Source: Rotaria macrura (lineage: Eukaryota; Rotifera; Eurotatoria; Philodinida; Philodinidae). From it: a stretch of DNA of 64,000 nucleotides. The notes under the pieces were generated by a model. That model saw only the letters and a list, made by a program, of their open reading frames with translations, was not told the origin of the DNA and did not search any database. The translations under genes and the position numbers were made by a program. This document shows, one piece after another, positions 12,840 to 26,175 of this stretch; position 1 is the stretch's first letter, and each line of letters begins with the position of its first letter. The stretch is from assembly GCA_900239685.1 (NCBI GenBank), contig OENT01000026.1, positions 248,001 to 312,000 of the forward strand, read 5' to 3'.

Positions 12840-15800
12840 TTATTCAACATAGCTATTTGATCTTGTTGGACTTATTATTTCAATTGATGGCACAACTATT
12901 TGTGTTTGTGAAAGTTGAGCAGTATCTTCTAGCAGATGTAAAAAGCACAATGTTTTAAATAACAACACAATAGAAAGTTATTATGGAAAACAAACCTGAA
13001 TCTGTAGTATTATTTGCACCTATTCGAGGTGTTCGTTGTTTAACGTAACTTGATGGCTGACCGCAACATCTGTAGAACAAAAAAAGCAATCATCATTTAC
13101 ATGAATGAATTGTGATTTTCTCTATACATTTAATACTTTACAGTATTTATCCATTAAATTTCGTTCCAATCGAACGACTTCAAGGTGTTTCTCTTTCTTA
13201 TACGATTTTATTCTTTCAGGCACTCCCTAGAGTCAAACAAGATTTCACATTTTCATCATGGATTCGTCTTAAATTATAAAGCTAACAATCAGAAGTAAGA
13301 AGTTTTCCAGCCAAATGACGTGCGTATCGAAGAGTGTTATCGTAGAAATGATTCTCAATAGTACTTATTGAAGTGAATTTCTCACTGTCGAGAAAAAATT
13401 GTTTCAATGAGCAATAACTTTATCCGTAATTATGCCTTCTCTGTTTCTATTAGATCACACACAATACTTCTTTTTACATACAGTAAACCAGGCGTACTGT
13501 ATATACATGTCAGAGAAGACGTGAATAGAAAACAAATAAACCAATGGAATCAGGACCTTTCAAATCTCTTTTATCGGCATAGGGATGTTTACCTTGCCTT
13601 ATCTCAATATTAGACGAAAAGAGGTTAAAGTAATTGGCAAATAGAGTGCTAGCTAGGTTTTCTATGAATTCTTTTGATGTTCGAAAAACAATTATATATG
13701 TATACACGACTGACTTAGTTAGATCCTAAGAATAAAAGTACCAGAAATTTACTGCACACACAAGCATAGTTATATTCATATTGGCGTTCTCTATTCTAAG
13801 TTAAAAAAGCTCGAAAGAAATATCAATACTCTTGAAATGTCATAATTTTGTGGTCGCAATTTAACCGATAATATATTTGATGGAAATCTGTCGCTATCTA
13901 TGTTTGATGTTATTGGAATTTTATTTGCTCTTTGACTTTGAAAAGAATTCATGCAAAAACTCAGAAGTAATAGCTTTAGAAATGCAAGATTAATGAAATT
14001 TGTTTTGGTCGAGTCTGTTTATTAAATGTGTAAAGATTATGATTGTTTGTATAGTGACAAGTTTTCTGCATGCAGTACTAGTTTCAGCTATTCCATGGTA
14101 TTAATGAGAAGTATAATCTAAATAAGAAGAAATCTATGGGTAAACTTGATGATACTGTAACTGGGCGTTTATTAATCGTTTTCAAAACAGAGATAAAAAG
14201 TTGACTCTAATCTTAAATCAGTTTAGTGTGACATTTTTATCTAAACGTCTACTATCTCGCTGTAACTTCGATGCAGTGTTAGCAAACCTTTACAGTATAT
14301 AAAAAAATACAGAGCATTAAAAAAGATACCGATAACCTATTGTAGATATCCATGTTGCTTATTCCCTCCATCAACTACGCTAAAATCTTTCGATTCGATC
14401 ACACAGATATATCTATGGAACTTACGTATTCATGCTGCAATCTTTCAGACATTCAAGAATGCATTCTTTATCATCAACTGTTCCTGAAACGATTTCTTCC
14501 TATAAAATATATCAACACGAGTTATGCTTTTCACTAACAATAATTTAATACAAACATCAATAAATTCTGGCTGAATCGTTGTTGAATGAATGCCTTCTGT
14601 ATGAAAAAATTCCTTGACTTGCTCAGCTACAGCCATATATTCACTTAGATTATGACAACGTATATGTGCAGATGCTATAATTTTTGATCCACTTAATTGC
14701 CACACATGAAATTCATGTACAGCTAGAACACCAGGTACCTAAAAACCAACAAGCAAACATATGCATCGTGTGATTATATTAAAATAACAACAAACTAAGT
14801 ACTTGTTCGACTAGACGTTTTTGTAAATCAGCAACTTCAATATGCATAGGAGCTGTTTGTAAAAGAACTAATGCTGACTCGCGTACTAAATTTAGAGCGA
14901 ACAAAATGCATACATGAAAATAATGATAATCTATACATATGACTTACACAAGGGAATAGTAAATATAACAATCATAGAAATCATAACTAAACTAGCAACT
15001 GGATCAATATAATTCACCCATGCTTTATGCGGCCATAATGTCATTGCTATACCAGCTAAAACAACAATGACTGAACCGACAGCATCATTGAGTACATGAA
15101 GAAAAGCACCGCGAATATTCATTTGACTACCGTCCACTATGAACGAGAAAAAAAAATCAACGATTTTTTTAAAAATTTTTTAAATATTTGCGTTGCAAAA
15201 AAGATTTCTTACTTCCTTTCTGCTTTTTCTGTTTCATATTTTTATTAATAACTTTTGCATTGTCTCTATCTAATACGGATGATGCAGGCTCATGTGAATG
15301 ACCATGTTTTTCATCAATACCCGTTCGTTCATCCGCACATAGATGTTCACCTTCACCTATTTCAATACTGTCTTCATCTTTTTTATTTTCTCCTCGATTT
15401 TTAGACTTTTTATGGTCACCTCCATGTGAATGTCCATGGCTCATGTCGCCTGCAAATATAATATTAACATAAATTTAAATCACATACAAGAAAATGACAA
15501 ACCTCCAAGAATGACTAATGCCATTACATTAATAGCTAATCCAATGACACCAACAATAATGTATAGTTTTAATTTACTTCGATCAACCGGTTCGATCGTT
15601 ATAAGACGTTTGATAGCTTGGACAAGAATAGTGAAACAGAGTGACATGAGTAAAATACAATTAACCATAGCACCTAATTCTTGTGCTCGTACCCAGCTAA
15701 ATAGAGAGTAAAATAGTTTTGTGGCTATGAAGAATTCGAAGTGCTATACCCGAATGTATTTTTAGCTGATTTTCGTTTTGAAATCTGAATACGAAAATTC

Positions 15801-16057
15801 TCTTTCACGGAATACGCTTAGAAAAAGAAACAACATACTCGCACGGAGACCATAGCAATTATGAGAGCCCCACTATCACTAAGCATATGAATAGCATCAG
15901 CAAAAATAGCCACCGAATGAAGAATATACCCGCAGATAAGCTCAACAAAGAAAAATGCAATGGTAAGCACTAATACAGTTCCTAAACGGCATGTTTTTGA
16001 AGCATGTAAAAAAGATTTTTCACCACCATGCGAGTGAGAATGTGTGTGAGGTGCCAT
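12840..16057 (-). CDS. SLC30A1: ZnT1-like zinc exporter (cation diffusion facilitator)
   Basis: Ten exons close in phase to 458 aa: 16057-15839, 15784-15750, 15696-15503, 15449-15213, 15136-14948, 14885-14803, 14738-14556, 14499-14426, 13069-12996 and 12928-12840. The family exchanges Zn2+ for H+ and, for ZnT1, exports zinc at the plasma membrane. The His-rich start (HTHSHSHGG), TM2 with H57xxxD61 (IHMLSD), FGWVRAQELGA, a His-rich cytosolic loop between TM4 and TM5 (SHGHSHGGDHKK, HGHSHE), TM5 with H242xxxD246 (LHVLND) and the cytosolic domain VPGVLAVHEFHVWQLSG all match. The tail CILECLKDCS...CCGQPS is Cys-rich. The two H/D pairs are the known tetrahedral zinc site and are intact. ZnT10 is the nearest alternative. 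The second exon is a 35-nt microexon. The intron 13070-14425 (1.36 kb) holds only small chance ORFs. Confidence 0.9.
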
Positions 16058-16523
16058 CTCAAATATATATATCTATCAATAACTAATCAATAACATACGA
16101 TGAGTATATGATAAAATTACATCAAGTATTACAAACTTTAATTGAAAGCAAAGTACACGGGCAAGTTAATTTTCTATTGGTTAAGTGAATTGGACCATAT
16201 GAAAAAAAGTGCATACCTCTACGAATGGAACGGGATTTACTTTATTGAAGACTCAGAAAACAAAATAGTTAAATAAAACACAATTTCAATGATAGTTTCA
16301 ATAAAAACAAGAATTTCTCGTTGATGATACATAAAGGTCTGTTGTCATGGATATTTATTAGGTCGTATGATGGCGTTGACATCAGCGTAGAGAGTTGTAG
16401 GTTGTCCTGTCAAGTGGTGGACAAAAAAAGAAAGAATAACAATCGATACCTTGTAATCTGAAAATCAGTATTTTCAAAAAATAGAATCACGTCTTTTTGT
16501 AGAAATAAAATAATTTTCTTCAG
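16058..16523. promoter_or_regulatory. Shared divergent promoter region
   Basis: Only 466 bp separate the start codons of the zinc transporter (-) and the polyQ protein (+), so both core promoters or their trans-splice outrons must fit here. I found no copy of the metal-response core TGCRCNC. An AG dinucleotide directly precedes both ATG codons. Confidence 0.5.
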
Positions 16524-19500
16524 ATGGCTACATTAGATCGCATGATTATTGATGATCGTGACTTAGCAAATCGATATTTTGGTGACAACAATTTAGACGA
16601 ATTTGATAGCGATCAATATATTTTTTCAAAACCATCAACAAATAATCTAGAAAAGTTTCATTTAAAACCTTTAACTGAACCAGATTCATCGAATACACTT
16701 AATGATAATGCAGGATTATTTGGAAGAAGAGTTTTTTTGGAATCACCTGCTCTTGATAATAAAGACGAAGATGATATGTACAGGTAATATATTCTATTCA
16801 ACTACTGTCGATCACAAGAAATCTTTGTCTAGATATGTACCAAGTCGCTTAAGTGATCATCCAGCATCGATTATTGCAACATCGGTTCCAGTACCAACGG
16901 GTGAAACACTCATCGACTCACTCGATTTTGAATTAGATATGATTGGGGCCACAAATACACATCATACAGTACCATATCGAACGAATACACATTTATTGCA
17001 TGAATCAAAACCACTAGCACCATTGACACAAGTAACAAATCCTGTGGCACAATCCCCAATGGCAACTATGCGAAGGTCAGTGTCTATTGACATAGAAATT
17101 TCTGAAACTTGATAAAGCAGTATTTCAGAAATCAACAGTATGAAGTCTATTTGCTTTTGTTTTGTCTCTGATGTCCTGCAGGTGAAAAACTTCTTTTTAG
17201 GCTGACAAAGCAAAATAGTCGAGAACTACACAAATGTCTGTTTTGCTTTTCAAACAAGATTTTTTACTTGTTGCTGTCAAATTTAAACTTTTACATCTAT
17301 TGAGTCTCTCGAATGCCATTGCAAAAAGAAAATAAACGACAAGTATTGAAGAATTTTCAATAAAAGTTCGAGAAGGAGTGTTGAAATAATAAAGAACATC
17401 CGAGAACGATCTTTTTCAATAGACTGATATCATTACTAGTCAGTTATACCGAAGACCAATCCTTAGATTGTTAATTATTAAAATGATACTTACACAATTA
17501 AATTTTTCAGAATAAAATTTCAAACAGATTAACATATTACTAAATCATGCATATAATTTGACAACATGATTTTCTCTATATGTGCTGGCAATCATCTAAG
17601 CCAAGTATTTATATTATAATAATATCCTAGGAAACATAAAGAACCTATGAAAACATAGAAGACAAAAACTCTATTTATTAGTATTACACGGTGTGCTTCT
17701 AGAATTTGTTTTGAAGAGTAAAGACGTACACTAGCCATTTAATCTGAATGCCAAATGGAAATTTGCACCTGAATAATCGAGTAGACATGAATGTTTCAAA
17801 TTAACTGACAACAAGGAAAACTTGTGTTGAAAATAAAAAATCCATTGTTTTTCTGAATTAAAAATTTTCTAGCTTTTGGTGTGTATGATCACAATCAAGT
17901 TTTCAGATTGTAGAAGTAAAATAAAAGCCCCATATACAATGTAGACTAATAGCTTCATGTCTAAGGAACTACTTAGTTATGTGAAAGACATAGAGAAAGA
18001 AAAAAATGTGTCAATTTTCGTGGTTTGAAATTCTAATTGTTTTCCATTTCCTCAAATATATCGATCATATTTTTTATTAAAATTTGAAATCACTCGGAAA
18101 GATCGTTATTCAACTGGCAAGACATCATTAATTCTGACAACACAGTTAGAAATTTTATAGAAATATTTTTATGTTAGTCAAAAACGAACAATAAAACATT
18201 TATGTTCTATTTTTTTTGTATAGAAAATTTGAATTCATTAACCATAATTTTCTACTGATTTGCATTGAAAAACGCGAGAAATATATTTATTTTCATTCGT
18301 ATCAGTAGATATATTCTTCCATGAACTACCTTGATAAGTAAGGGTTCACATTGTAAGAAATAAAAACAATAAGTATATAGACAAACCAGTCTTTTTTTTC
18401 TTTCATAATAAGATAAAATGAAGTACAATGACTTCGATTGTATAACAGTTGTAATGAAGTAACATTATCTATAATATACGATGAAAATTTGATTTCTTTT
18501 ATATCACGTAATGCTTGTATTTCAATGATTATATTTTTCTTCAACTTAAAAATGACTTGATATAATCAGAAAAAAATCAATTTTCAGTATTTTAAAGGTT
18601 TCTTAAGTGATTACTGGTTTCATTCTTATTGAAGGAAGCGAAGTTCTAGTCGATTTCTTTGTAAGCCTTTATGAATATGATGACAGTCCGTTTAATTATA
18701 GAGCTGATCCTCGACAAGATCCACTTCTTGGCCCATTACTTGCTGAACTTGATGCAATATCAACCCAACAACGTTTGCCACAATCGCAACCAGCACCAAC
18801 AGCTCCTGCATATCATCGACGTAATTCAATGCCTTATGAACCTAATGTTGGTCGATTATCTGGTCCATCTCAAGCCAATCAGGGTAAAATGTTTTGTTCG
18901 ATTATAGACTGAAAATATGTCTGCATAAATTTTTTTTTTCCATTTTTCTCTGTTTGTGTGAGGAGAAACCTATTTTTATGCATAAAATGACACCCATTCA
19001 GTAGGCCTGTTTAGCCAGCGGCAAGGATATCAACTAATTGTTTATAAAAAAGTATCGATTGTTTTCTATCTTAAATAAATTTTCACTTGCAACTCATCGT
19101 ACATATCGTTTCTGTGTGTAACATATTGGAGCAAAAAACAGAACTGACGGTAAAAAATAAGTTGAGAAAGAAGACGTCAAATAGTTTGATTGATTTTTTT
19201 TTCGTTCTTTCTTGTTTGTAAGTTTTCTTCTATTTGAAAGAAAAACAAATCGGAAAGAGAAGAGAGCAGTAAAATGGTATTAACGATAATTGTTCTTGTG
19301 TCATCGGTTGCTTATGATCGTCGTCATAAGAACAAAAAAACAAGAGAGAAAAAAAGAGGAAAAATAACTAACAAACATAAACATTATTGAATGCAGTAGG
19401 CAACGAAGTGAACAGCGTTTCTTTTCTTTATAGCAAAACCTCGCCTGACAATATTTTTCACTAATATAAAACTCTTGTCTAAATATACTTCTATTTAAAG

Positions 19501-20309
19501 AAAAAGGAATATTTCATTAAATGAGCTTCATTTTTTAGCGGTAACAACTACACATAACCGTGCCGTTAATGATGCATTGCTTCAAGCTGAATTATACGAT
19601 TCTCTCGACCCCCGAGATCAGCAAAACCCTTCTATTCAACAAAGTCAATCGCTACCATTTTCTGCTCCAAATCTAAACTCATCAAATCATCCTCCACCCC
19701 AACATCAGTCTCAGCCGCATCCTCAGTTTCAGTCTCGACTACAACAGCAACAACAACAGCAACAGCAACAACAACAACAGCAGCAGCAGCAGCAGCAACA
19801 ACAACAACAACAACAGCAGCAGCAACAACAACAACAACAACAACAGCAGCAACAAAAACAATTACCAGCTCGTTCATCCAATATGAACAGTACGGATATA
19901 TTTATGCCTTCATCCTATGATAATGGACCATCATCATTTTTGAGTCATTTTGGTCCAGATGATCACTTATTTCAGCAACCATTATTTAATGCAATCGGAC
20001 AAAATTATGTACCCAATGCACGACCCCCACCTCAACCACAACAGCTATATGATCAGCGAGATCCAACTTTCGACAATTCATATGCCCGATTATCTCCACC
20101 GCATCGTTCACAATATATTCCTCCTCAACAACCTCCGAATAATAATCAACAGTATCAACAATCGTTACCACCGCCAAATCGACAAACAGTCTATACTAAT
20201 AATGATGATACTAATAACGATCCATTTAGTGAGTATCATGATATGTATGCTACATCACAATATCAACGTCAAGCACCTACTCAAAGGCAACAGTATCAGA
20301 GACCACCTC

Positions 20310-20358
<49 letters not shown>

Positions 20359-23300
20359 GCAACAACAACAGCAGCAGCAGCAGCAACAGACTTATGATGA
20401 ACAAACGCAACGCTCAAATTATCCTTTAAATAATCAAGAAATGTTCTTTACCGATCATAATGATGACCAAATGGATCAAATTTCCTATCGACAACAACAG
20501 CAAGCACCATCCATGGCTAATCAACGTGCTGTTGACCAACAACAAGATCAGGATTCTAAACGACAAGGTGAATTTAACTCTTAGTTTTATTTTCTTTTTG
20601 AAAATGTAATCGATTTCTATTTCTAGCTATTTGGAATGAACTACAACGTACGAATGCAAAAGTTCAGGAAAAAAATGCAAAAAAACGTGAATCAGCTAAT
20701 CGACGTGACCAATTAATAAAAGGTATATATAATCCAAGTAATACATGGAATGGAAATGGTAGTCAACAATCTTCTGCACAATCTAAACCGAATGGAAGTC
20801 CACCATTACCACGTCGTCCACCACCCGTACCTGTTCCAAGAACAAATTACATCGAAGATAATATTGATATGATTAAAAATAAAGAAAACTTTTATCATCG
20901 TTATCCTGCGAAAAAATATGAAAACCTCTACTCGAAACGAAAGGATCTTTCTGGTGGTGGTAAAACTGAACAAAATCAAAATCAAGAGTAAGCTGCCGAT
21001 CTTTTCTTCTCTTTCTGGATGTCGTGATTTAAAACTCTTACTTCTTCATGGTCATTCTATAGTTTGAAGTCGTATCTATCAATTGAATACATTTTAACAT
21101 CCAAAAAACCTTGTCTTAAACATTTTTAAAGAAGTGAGAAGCAATGAAATTTATGTATCCTGAATAATGAAAACTGTATAGTGTCGCACAAAACTTTAGT
21201 GCAGTTGTATTTTCAAGTCTTCTTCTCAGCGATAATAGCTGGCAAGAATACAAAGCCACCTGTGAAATTACAAGGATTCTCTATTGCTCTTCCATATACT
21301 CAACAACATCAGAAACATTAAATTGATGATGATCTAACAGGGGGATAGATCATGACAAATAGATATCTAGTTTTCATTGAAAAACGTTTTCCAAAATAGT
21401 TTACTTGACATGAAAAATATTTTTCGAAAAAAAAGAGATGTCTCTGACCTCTTGACGACCTTCTTTCATCGGACTACCATCAGTTTACATAAAGTTCACA
21501 AATGTCAAATGTGGAGGAGACATTTTTGACTGGTCCATAAAAGGAACAGAAAAACAAGTGACTTCTTGATTCTTCTGAATATTGAGCACATTTCAATGTA
21601 AGAAGAACATGTACATATTAAAGACCTTTCGTTTAACTAAGAAACATTCATATTGTTATCTGATATCTCCTTCTGAAACATTTGAATGTATGCTTACACT
21701 TCGACTCAACCAATTTTTTTATCTGAAGAAGATTATCGAAATAATTTTCTTAGAATCTTCGTACCAATTTATTGCAATAGGAAATTCTGTCAGATATATA
21801 TGTAGATCATCAGAGATTCATGCCAGTTGTCATAATTCAAAATTCAATTTCGAAATAAAACCAATTTTGATTTAAGACTGATCATATGGCTTGTTTTGTG
21901 TTTTCATCGAATCATACTTAAGAAATACTTCTTTTTTCTTTGATTAGAGCGAGAAGTTTTGTCAACAACTCTACAATTTTTTTCGTTTTTTCGGATAGAG
22001 ACGTTTTACATGTTTTAAGTAATACTATTCCATAGATATATCGTAGCTTTTATAATAGAATGTTCTACAAAAACTAAGAAAAATACTCCTTTGTTTTTAA
22101 CGGTACTTTCATTATGTCAGTATAAAGAGAATAAATAGATTTTCACTGTGAGAAGTATTCGTTTTCGAGGAAAAACAAGTCAGATCGATTGGATATGGTA
22201 TCCAGAATGTATGATATCAAATAGCTGAACCATTGTAATAGAAGAATCTCGTACGCGATTCCATCTTAGATGATGGTATATTTTGCTTTAATCGTTAAAT
22301 ATTTTCTTTCATGAATATTATCATTTACGTTGATAAACTGTTTTCAAAAGAATGAATGGAATCATTATGAAATACAAATGCAGAATATAGAACATTTCCT
22401 ATTCTTAGTTCGCAAGAAGCTTTTGAACAAGCACAATCATCATCAACCATTAATCAAGCTGAAGCTACATATGCGAATGCACAGCATCGTTCTAGTTTAC
22501 CAGTAACAATCAATTTAAATCCAGGAGATAAATCACAGACTGGTAATCTTCCAGCATCAGTTACAATACCTCTTGGTTAGAAATAAATTATTCTTGAATA
22601 TTATTTTCTTCTATTTCGGAAATTGTTTTTTCCTTCTGTTTAACAGATAGTCATGTTAGTCGTGTGGGTGACAAAATATCCGTAAATATTGATTTACGTC
22701 TTGTCGATTTACAAAATCTTAAACAACAACAACTGCAAAATAATGATCGTCCAGATTGGTCAGGCTTAGATCCGTTAGATCGACATATACGAAAATTAGA
22801 ACGTAGTATTGATCAAGTAAGATAGTTTGTTCAATTGTTTGATTCATAGAAAAACTTGTTTGAAAGAAATCAAAAAAGATTTGGAGAAAAAAGAATTTTA
22901 TTGAATGTCGATGGATAAATTGTTCTTGTCAGCGACGTCAGCAGCAGGTAGCTGCTCCATTGCTCATTTGGCATCTATTAATTTATTTGGTCGCTTTTCT
23001 CCTTTGTTTTTCATTCTTAATATTCGATTTCTTGTATTTTAGTCGTTACCACCCACACATACTCCACCTGATAAAAGCTCCATAACATCCAATGGACCTG
23101 GCTATGCATCGATAGGTCGTTATGGTAAACAGACAACAGGTGCTGGCCAAGGTGGATATAACCCACCGAGTTATAGCGATTATTACAGTTATAGCGATAA
23201 AGGACGAGACGAAGGTAGTTCAGCATATATTGATTATTGCACATGATAAAAAATACTGATAGTATTCTTTTTAAACTTTTATCTCATACAGATTCGTATT

Positions 23301-24340
23301 TGGCCAAGATGAATTATGTGAAAAAAGGATCAAATTTTAAGCCGTACAACGGTCGAGATTACGAACAATTCAAGAAGAACAATGGATTTGGTACAGGTTA
23401 TCTTGGCTTTGATTTTGATAATCCTAATTATAAAGAGAAAGTAAGTAGTTTTAATTTGAAGACAAAGAAAAATACCTTGTGTATGAATTTAGAGTGATAA
23501 ACTATCAAAAACCAAAGAATATGCACAACAAGTAGAAGCGCGTAATAAGAAAAAATTAGCCGAAGCTCCTCGACGCACATTATCAGATACTCGAATACCG
23601 ACTGAAGCATCAAAAACACAAAAAGTAATTAATAATGATAATGATCAGTCGTTTTCTATTAAAACAAGACTTTCACTTATTCTTGTGAGAGCTTTAGTTG
23701 TTACACATACATTTGTTTATTTTAGGCAATCGAATATGCTCGTGTATCAACTCGTCATAAGCCACCATCCGGTACTTCAACTCGTTCGACTCCACCTGAT
23801 ATGAATGCAGGTGGTCCTGGTCATCGTCGACCAACTGATGTTGCGCATCGTACACCAGCATCACAAAAACAATCAACTAGACCAATACAAAATGATGACA
23901 ATGATCTTGTTGAACGTTTAGCTATGCGTCATGAGCGAGACAAAGCACAAGTCCAAGGCATTTTGAATCCATCACAAAAACGACGTGAACAACTCTTTGA
24001 GGACGATGATCGTCGTGTTAGTGATATTGAAAGATTAGCACAAGATCGAGCTAATCATAGACGTACATCGCCACCAAAGCAATTGCCTCCAACGGGTTTA
24101 ACAACAAGTGGTAATACGCGACGACCATTAAGATTTGACAAGCCACTTATACCTGATGAATCATCATATCCTCCACAACAACAGCAACAACAACAATATC
24201 GTCCAATTCAACCGCAATCGAATGTCGATGATTTAGCTAATCGGCATAATGATGAAAAAATGCTTATGGAAGCTATTCGTCAAGAATTAAGTGAACGTCC
24301 GTTAGGTGATGACGAAGAATTGATTGTCGTTGAACAATAA
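16524..24340 (+). CDS. Gln/Pro-rich protein with two polyQ tracts, possibly JHY-like
   Basis: Eleven exons close in phase to 1171 aa: 16524-16783, 16833-17075, 18666-18883, 19539-20567, 20627-20987, 22409-22575, 22647-22816, 23043-23214, 23292-23440, 23493-23624 and 23726-24340. The ATG directly follows the acceptor TTCTTCAG. The protein looks mostly disordered, rich in Gln, Pro, Asn and Ser, with two polyQ tracts in exon 4. More ordered blocks are a coiled-coil-like stretch (WNELQRTNAKVQEKNAKK), ISVNIDLRLVDLQNL, and a C-terminal block YVKKGSNFKPYNGRDYEQFK...YLGFDF followed by KTKEYAQQVEARNKKKL. The last block recalls the C-terminal domain of JHY (C11orf63, a ciliary protein), but from memory only. 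The end is acidic (DDEELIVVEQ). Introns 17076-18665, 18884-19538 and 20988-22408 hold no evident gene. Confidence 0.75.
19738..19860 (+). repeat. (CAA/CAG)n tract encoding polyQ, first
   Basis: A mixed CAA/CAG run of about 40 codons encodes an almost pure glutamine tract in exon 4 of the Gln/Pro-rich gene. The mixture of synonymous codons suggests it is kept as protein and is not simply an expanding pure triplet. Confidence 0.95.
20308..20391 (+). repeat. (CAA/CAG)n tract encoding polyQ, second
   Basis: A second run of about 28 Gln codons in the same exon, mostly CAA at the 5' side and CAG towards the 3' side. Confidence 0.95.
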
Positions 24341-25842
24341 AAAAGAAAAGACTCGTATGGATTTGTATGATAAAACCCCTGTGATAATTTCTTCTTAAGG
24401 TCTTTAATACCCCTTCACAATACCAGCTTACGAAATACTATTGATTACATAGAAATGTATTTCACTTTTTCACGTTTGCTTCCAAGATTGTCTCAAGTTT
24501 TGTTTTTGTGTATATATGTGGTCTTTCAAACATTGATACTTTTAAAGACCTCGATTTGCTTTCGTTATTATTCTAATGACTCTCTAATATAGATTCTTGA
24601 AACCAAATGAAAAATGACTTCTTCTTATTCTTCTTTCTTTCTTCTTGCGTGCCTATTTGTTGTTCTTTTGTTTTTCTTGTATTTCACTCGACTGTTGATT
24701 TGAGATGCGACGCGATGTAATGGGAATATGCTTTGAATGTTATGAGAACGAATAATATGACTTCAAATGCGAACTAAATTTGTTTTAGAATTCTTCGTTT
24801 GTTTTTTCTTATATTAAAGTAGAAATTCTGAAGAGCCATGAATTATATTTGATTTCAACCAATGAAACAAAACATGAGAAGAGAGAAAAAAAATAAATGA
24901 ACATCAACTTTATAGTTGCTCAACAAAATACAAAATTTGAGTTTTAACGTGTCTTCGTCAAAAGAACTACGTATTATAATATACACGTTTATTTTTTTGC
25001 CAACAGAGCGATTATTGGCATGATTTGAAAACACGATATGCATGATCCTTTGATAAGCTTACATCTATTTCATTCAATATGATGAACTGTTCTAATTCTT
25101 TTTCTCATGAAATAGAATATGATTCACTTGCCGGTTGCCGCATCTAGTTTTATTTATTGAGAGAAAAGAAATTAATACAACCAAGGGCACGTCTTATTTG
25201 AGTTTTTATGAACATTTAAGAGATCTAATTCAATGAAAATGTCTAAATGATATGAATAAATTTGCTTTCATTCCGCAGACTCACATTACTAATCGATTTA
25301 TTATTGATACAAAGCAAATAAAATGAGTAAATTGAAACTAAATATTTTATTTCCATACATAACAAATGATATCTTTCAAATGTATTATTCACAATTTATT
25401 CTAGAATATTGTTTGAATTTAATATATGTTTATATATATATATATATATATATATTCTTTTGTTCTTGTGATTAACTAGTTTTCTTTTCTTTTTAAAATA
25501 AATAGATGAATTTTTCTCAACACTGTGACATGTACGCTTAAGATAAACTATACCCGTAGGACACACTTTGTCGTAGTTGCACTCAAGAATGTTTGCCCTA
25601 TACTGTGTGCAATAAGTTATGTTTTAGTAGATCTCGTTAAAAAACTCATTTACTATAATCATAGAAGTATTTGTATTGGTATAATGTGTAAATACTACTT
25701 TTCAATTATTGGTTGAATTTGAGTATTGAATTGTTCTGTCAGTGTGATACTTGGCAAAGTACGAAGTATAAGCATCTCTTAGGAAGGTTAAACTTCATAT
25801 ATGATATTATTTAAGATTAGTTAAAAATTGAAAACAACAAAT
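24341..25842. other. Intergenic, 3' flank of the polyQ gene
   Basis: An AATAAA string overlaps the stop codon itself at 24336-24341, which is too early to be the likely poly(A) signal. A (TA)n tract lies at about 25431-25454. No exon or RNA gene was found. Confidence 0.55.
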
Positions 25843-25906
25843 GATACACACATTTCATATTTTAGAAATATTCTCTTCCTTGAATAGAGTTTGAACTAAA
25901 TTTATT

Positions 25907-25954
25907 TTAATTTTGACGTTTCGGTACAACAAAGTGTCCTTCGTCAGAAAATAG
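25907..25954 (-). ncRNA. Candidate type I hammerhead ribozyme, left arm
   Basis: This is the mirror copy of the right-arm motif. On the minus strand CTGACGA starts at 25947, and GAAAC-GTC ends at 25915, where cleavage would occur. Core bases and pairing are identical to the right-arm copy. Confidence 0.5.
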
Positions 25955-26127
25955 AAATGAAAAAGTCTATATGAAATTTTTACAATGTATAACTTTTCTT
26001 TCGTTCTCTTGCTTGAATGACATATAATAGTGGCACGGACNGTCCGTGCCACTATTATATGTCATTCAAGCAAGAGAACGAAAGAAAAGTTATACATTGT
26101 AAAAATTTCATATAGACTTTTTCATTT

Positions 26128-26175
26128 CTATTTTCTGACGAAGGACACTTTGTTGTACCGAAACGTCAAAATTAA
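26128..26175 (+). ncRNA. Candidate type I hammerhead ribozyme, right arm
   Basis: The core CTGACGA lies at 26135-26141 (position 7, the variable one, is C). It is followed by an 18-nt stem-loop (GGACA...TGT-A-CC) and GAAAC-GTC at 26160-26167, with predicted cleavage after C26167. Helix I forms between ATTTT (26130-26134) and AAAAT (26168-26172). Helix III would be only the self-complementary ACGT, so it would need a dimer, as proposed for minimal hammerheads of retroelements. The activity is inferred. Confidence 0.5.

Noticed and set aside
19632..19877. 81-aa Val/Ala-rich antisense ORF
   Set aside because: It is the antisense shadow of the polyQ codons.
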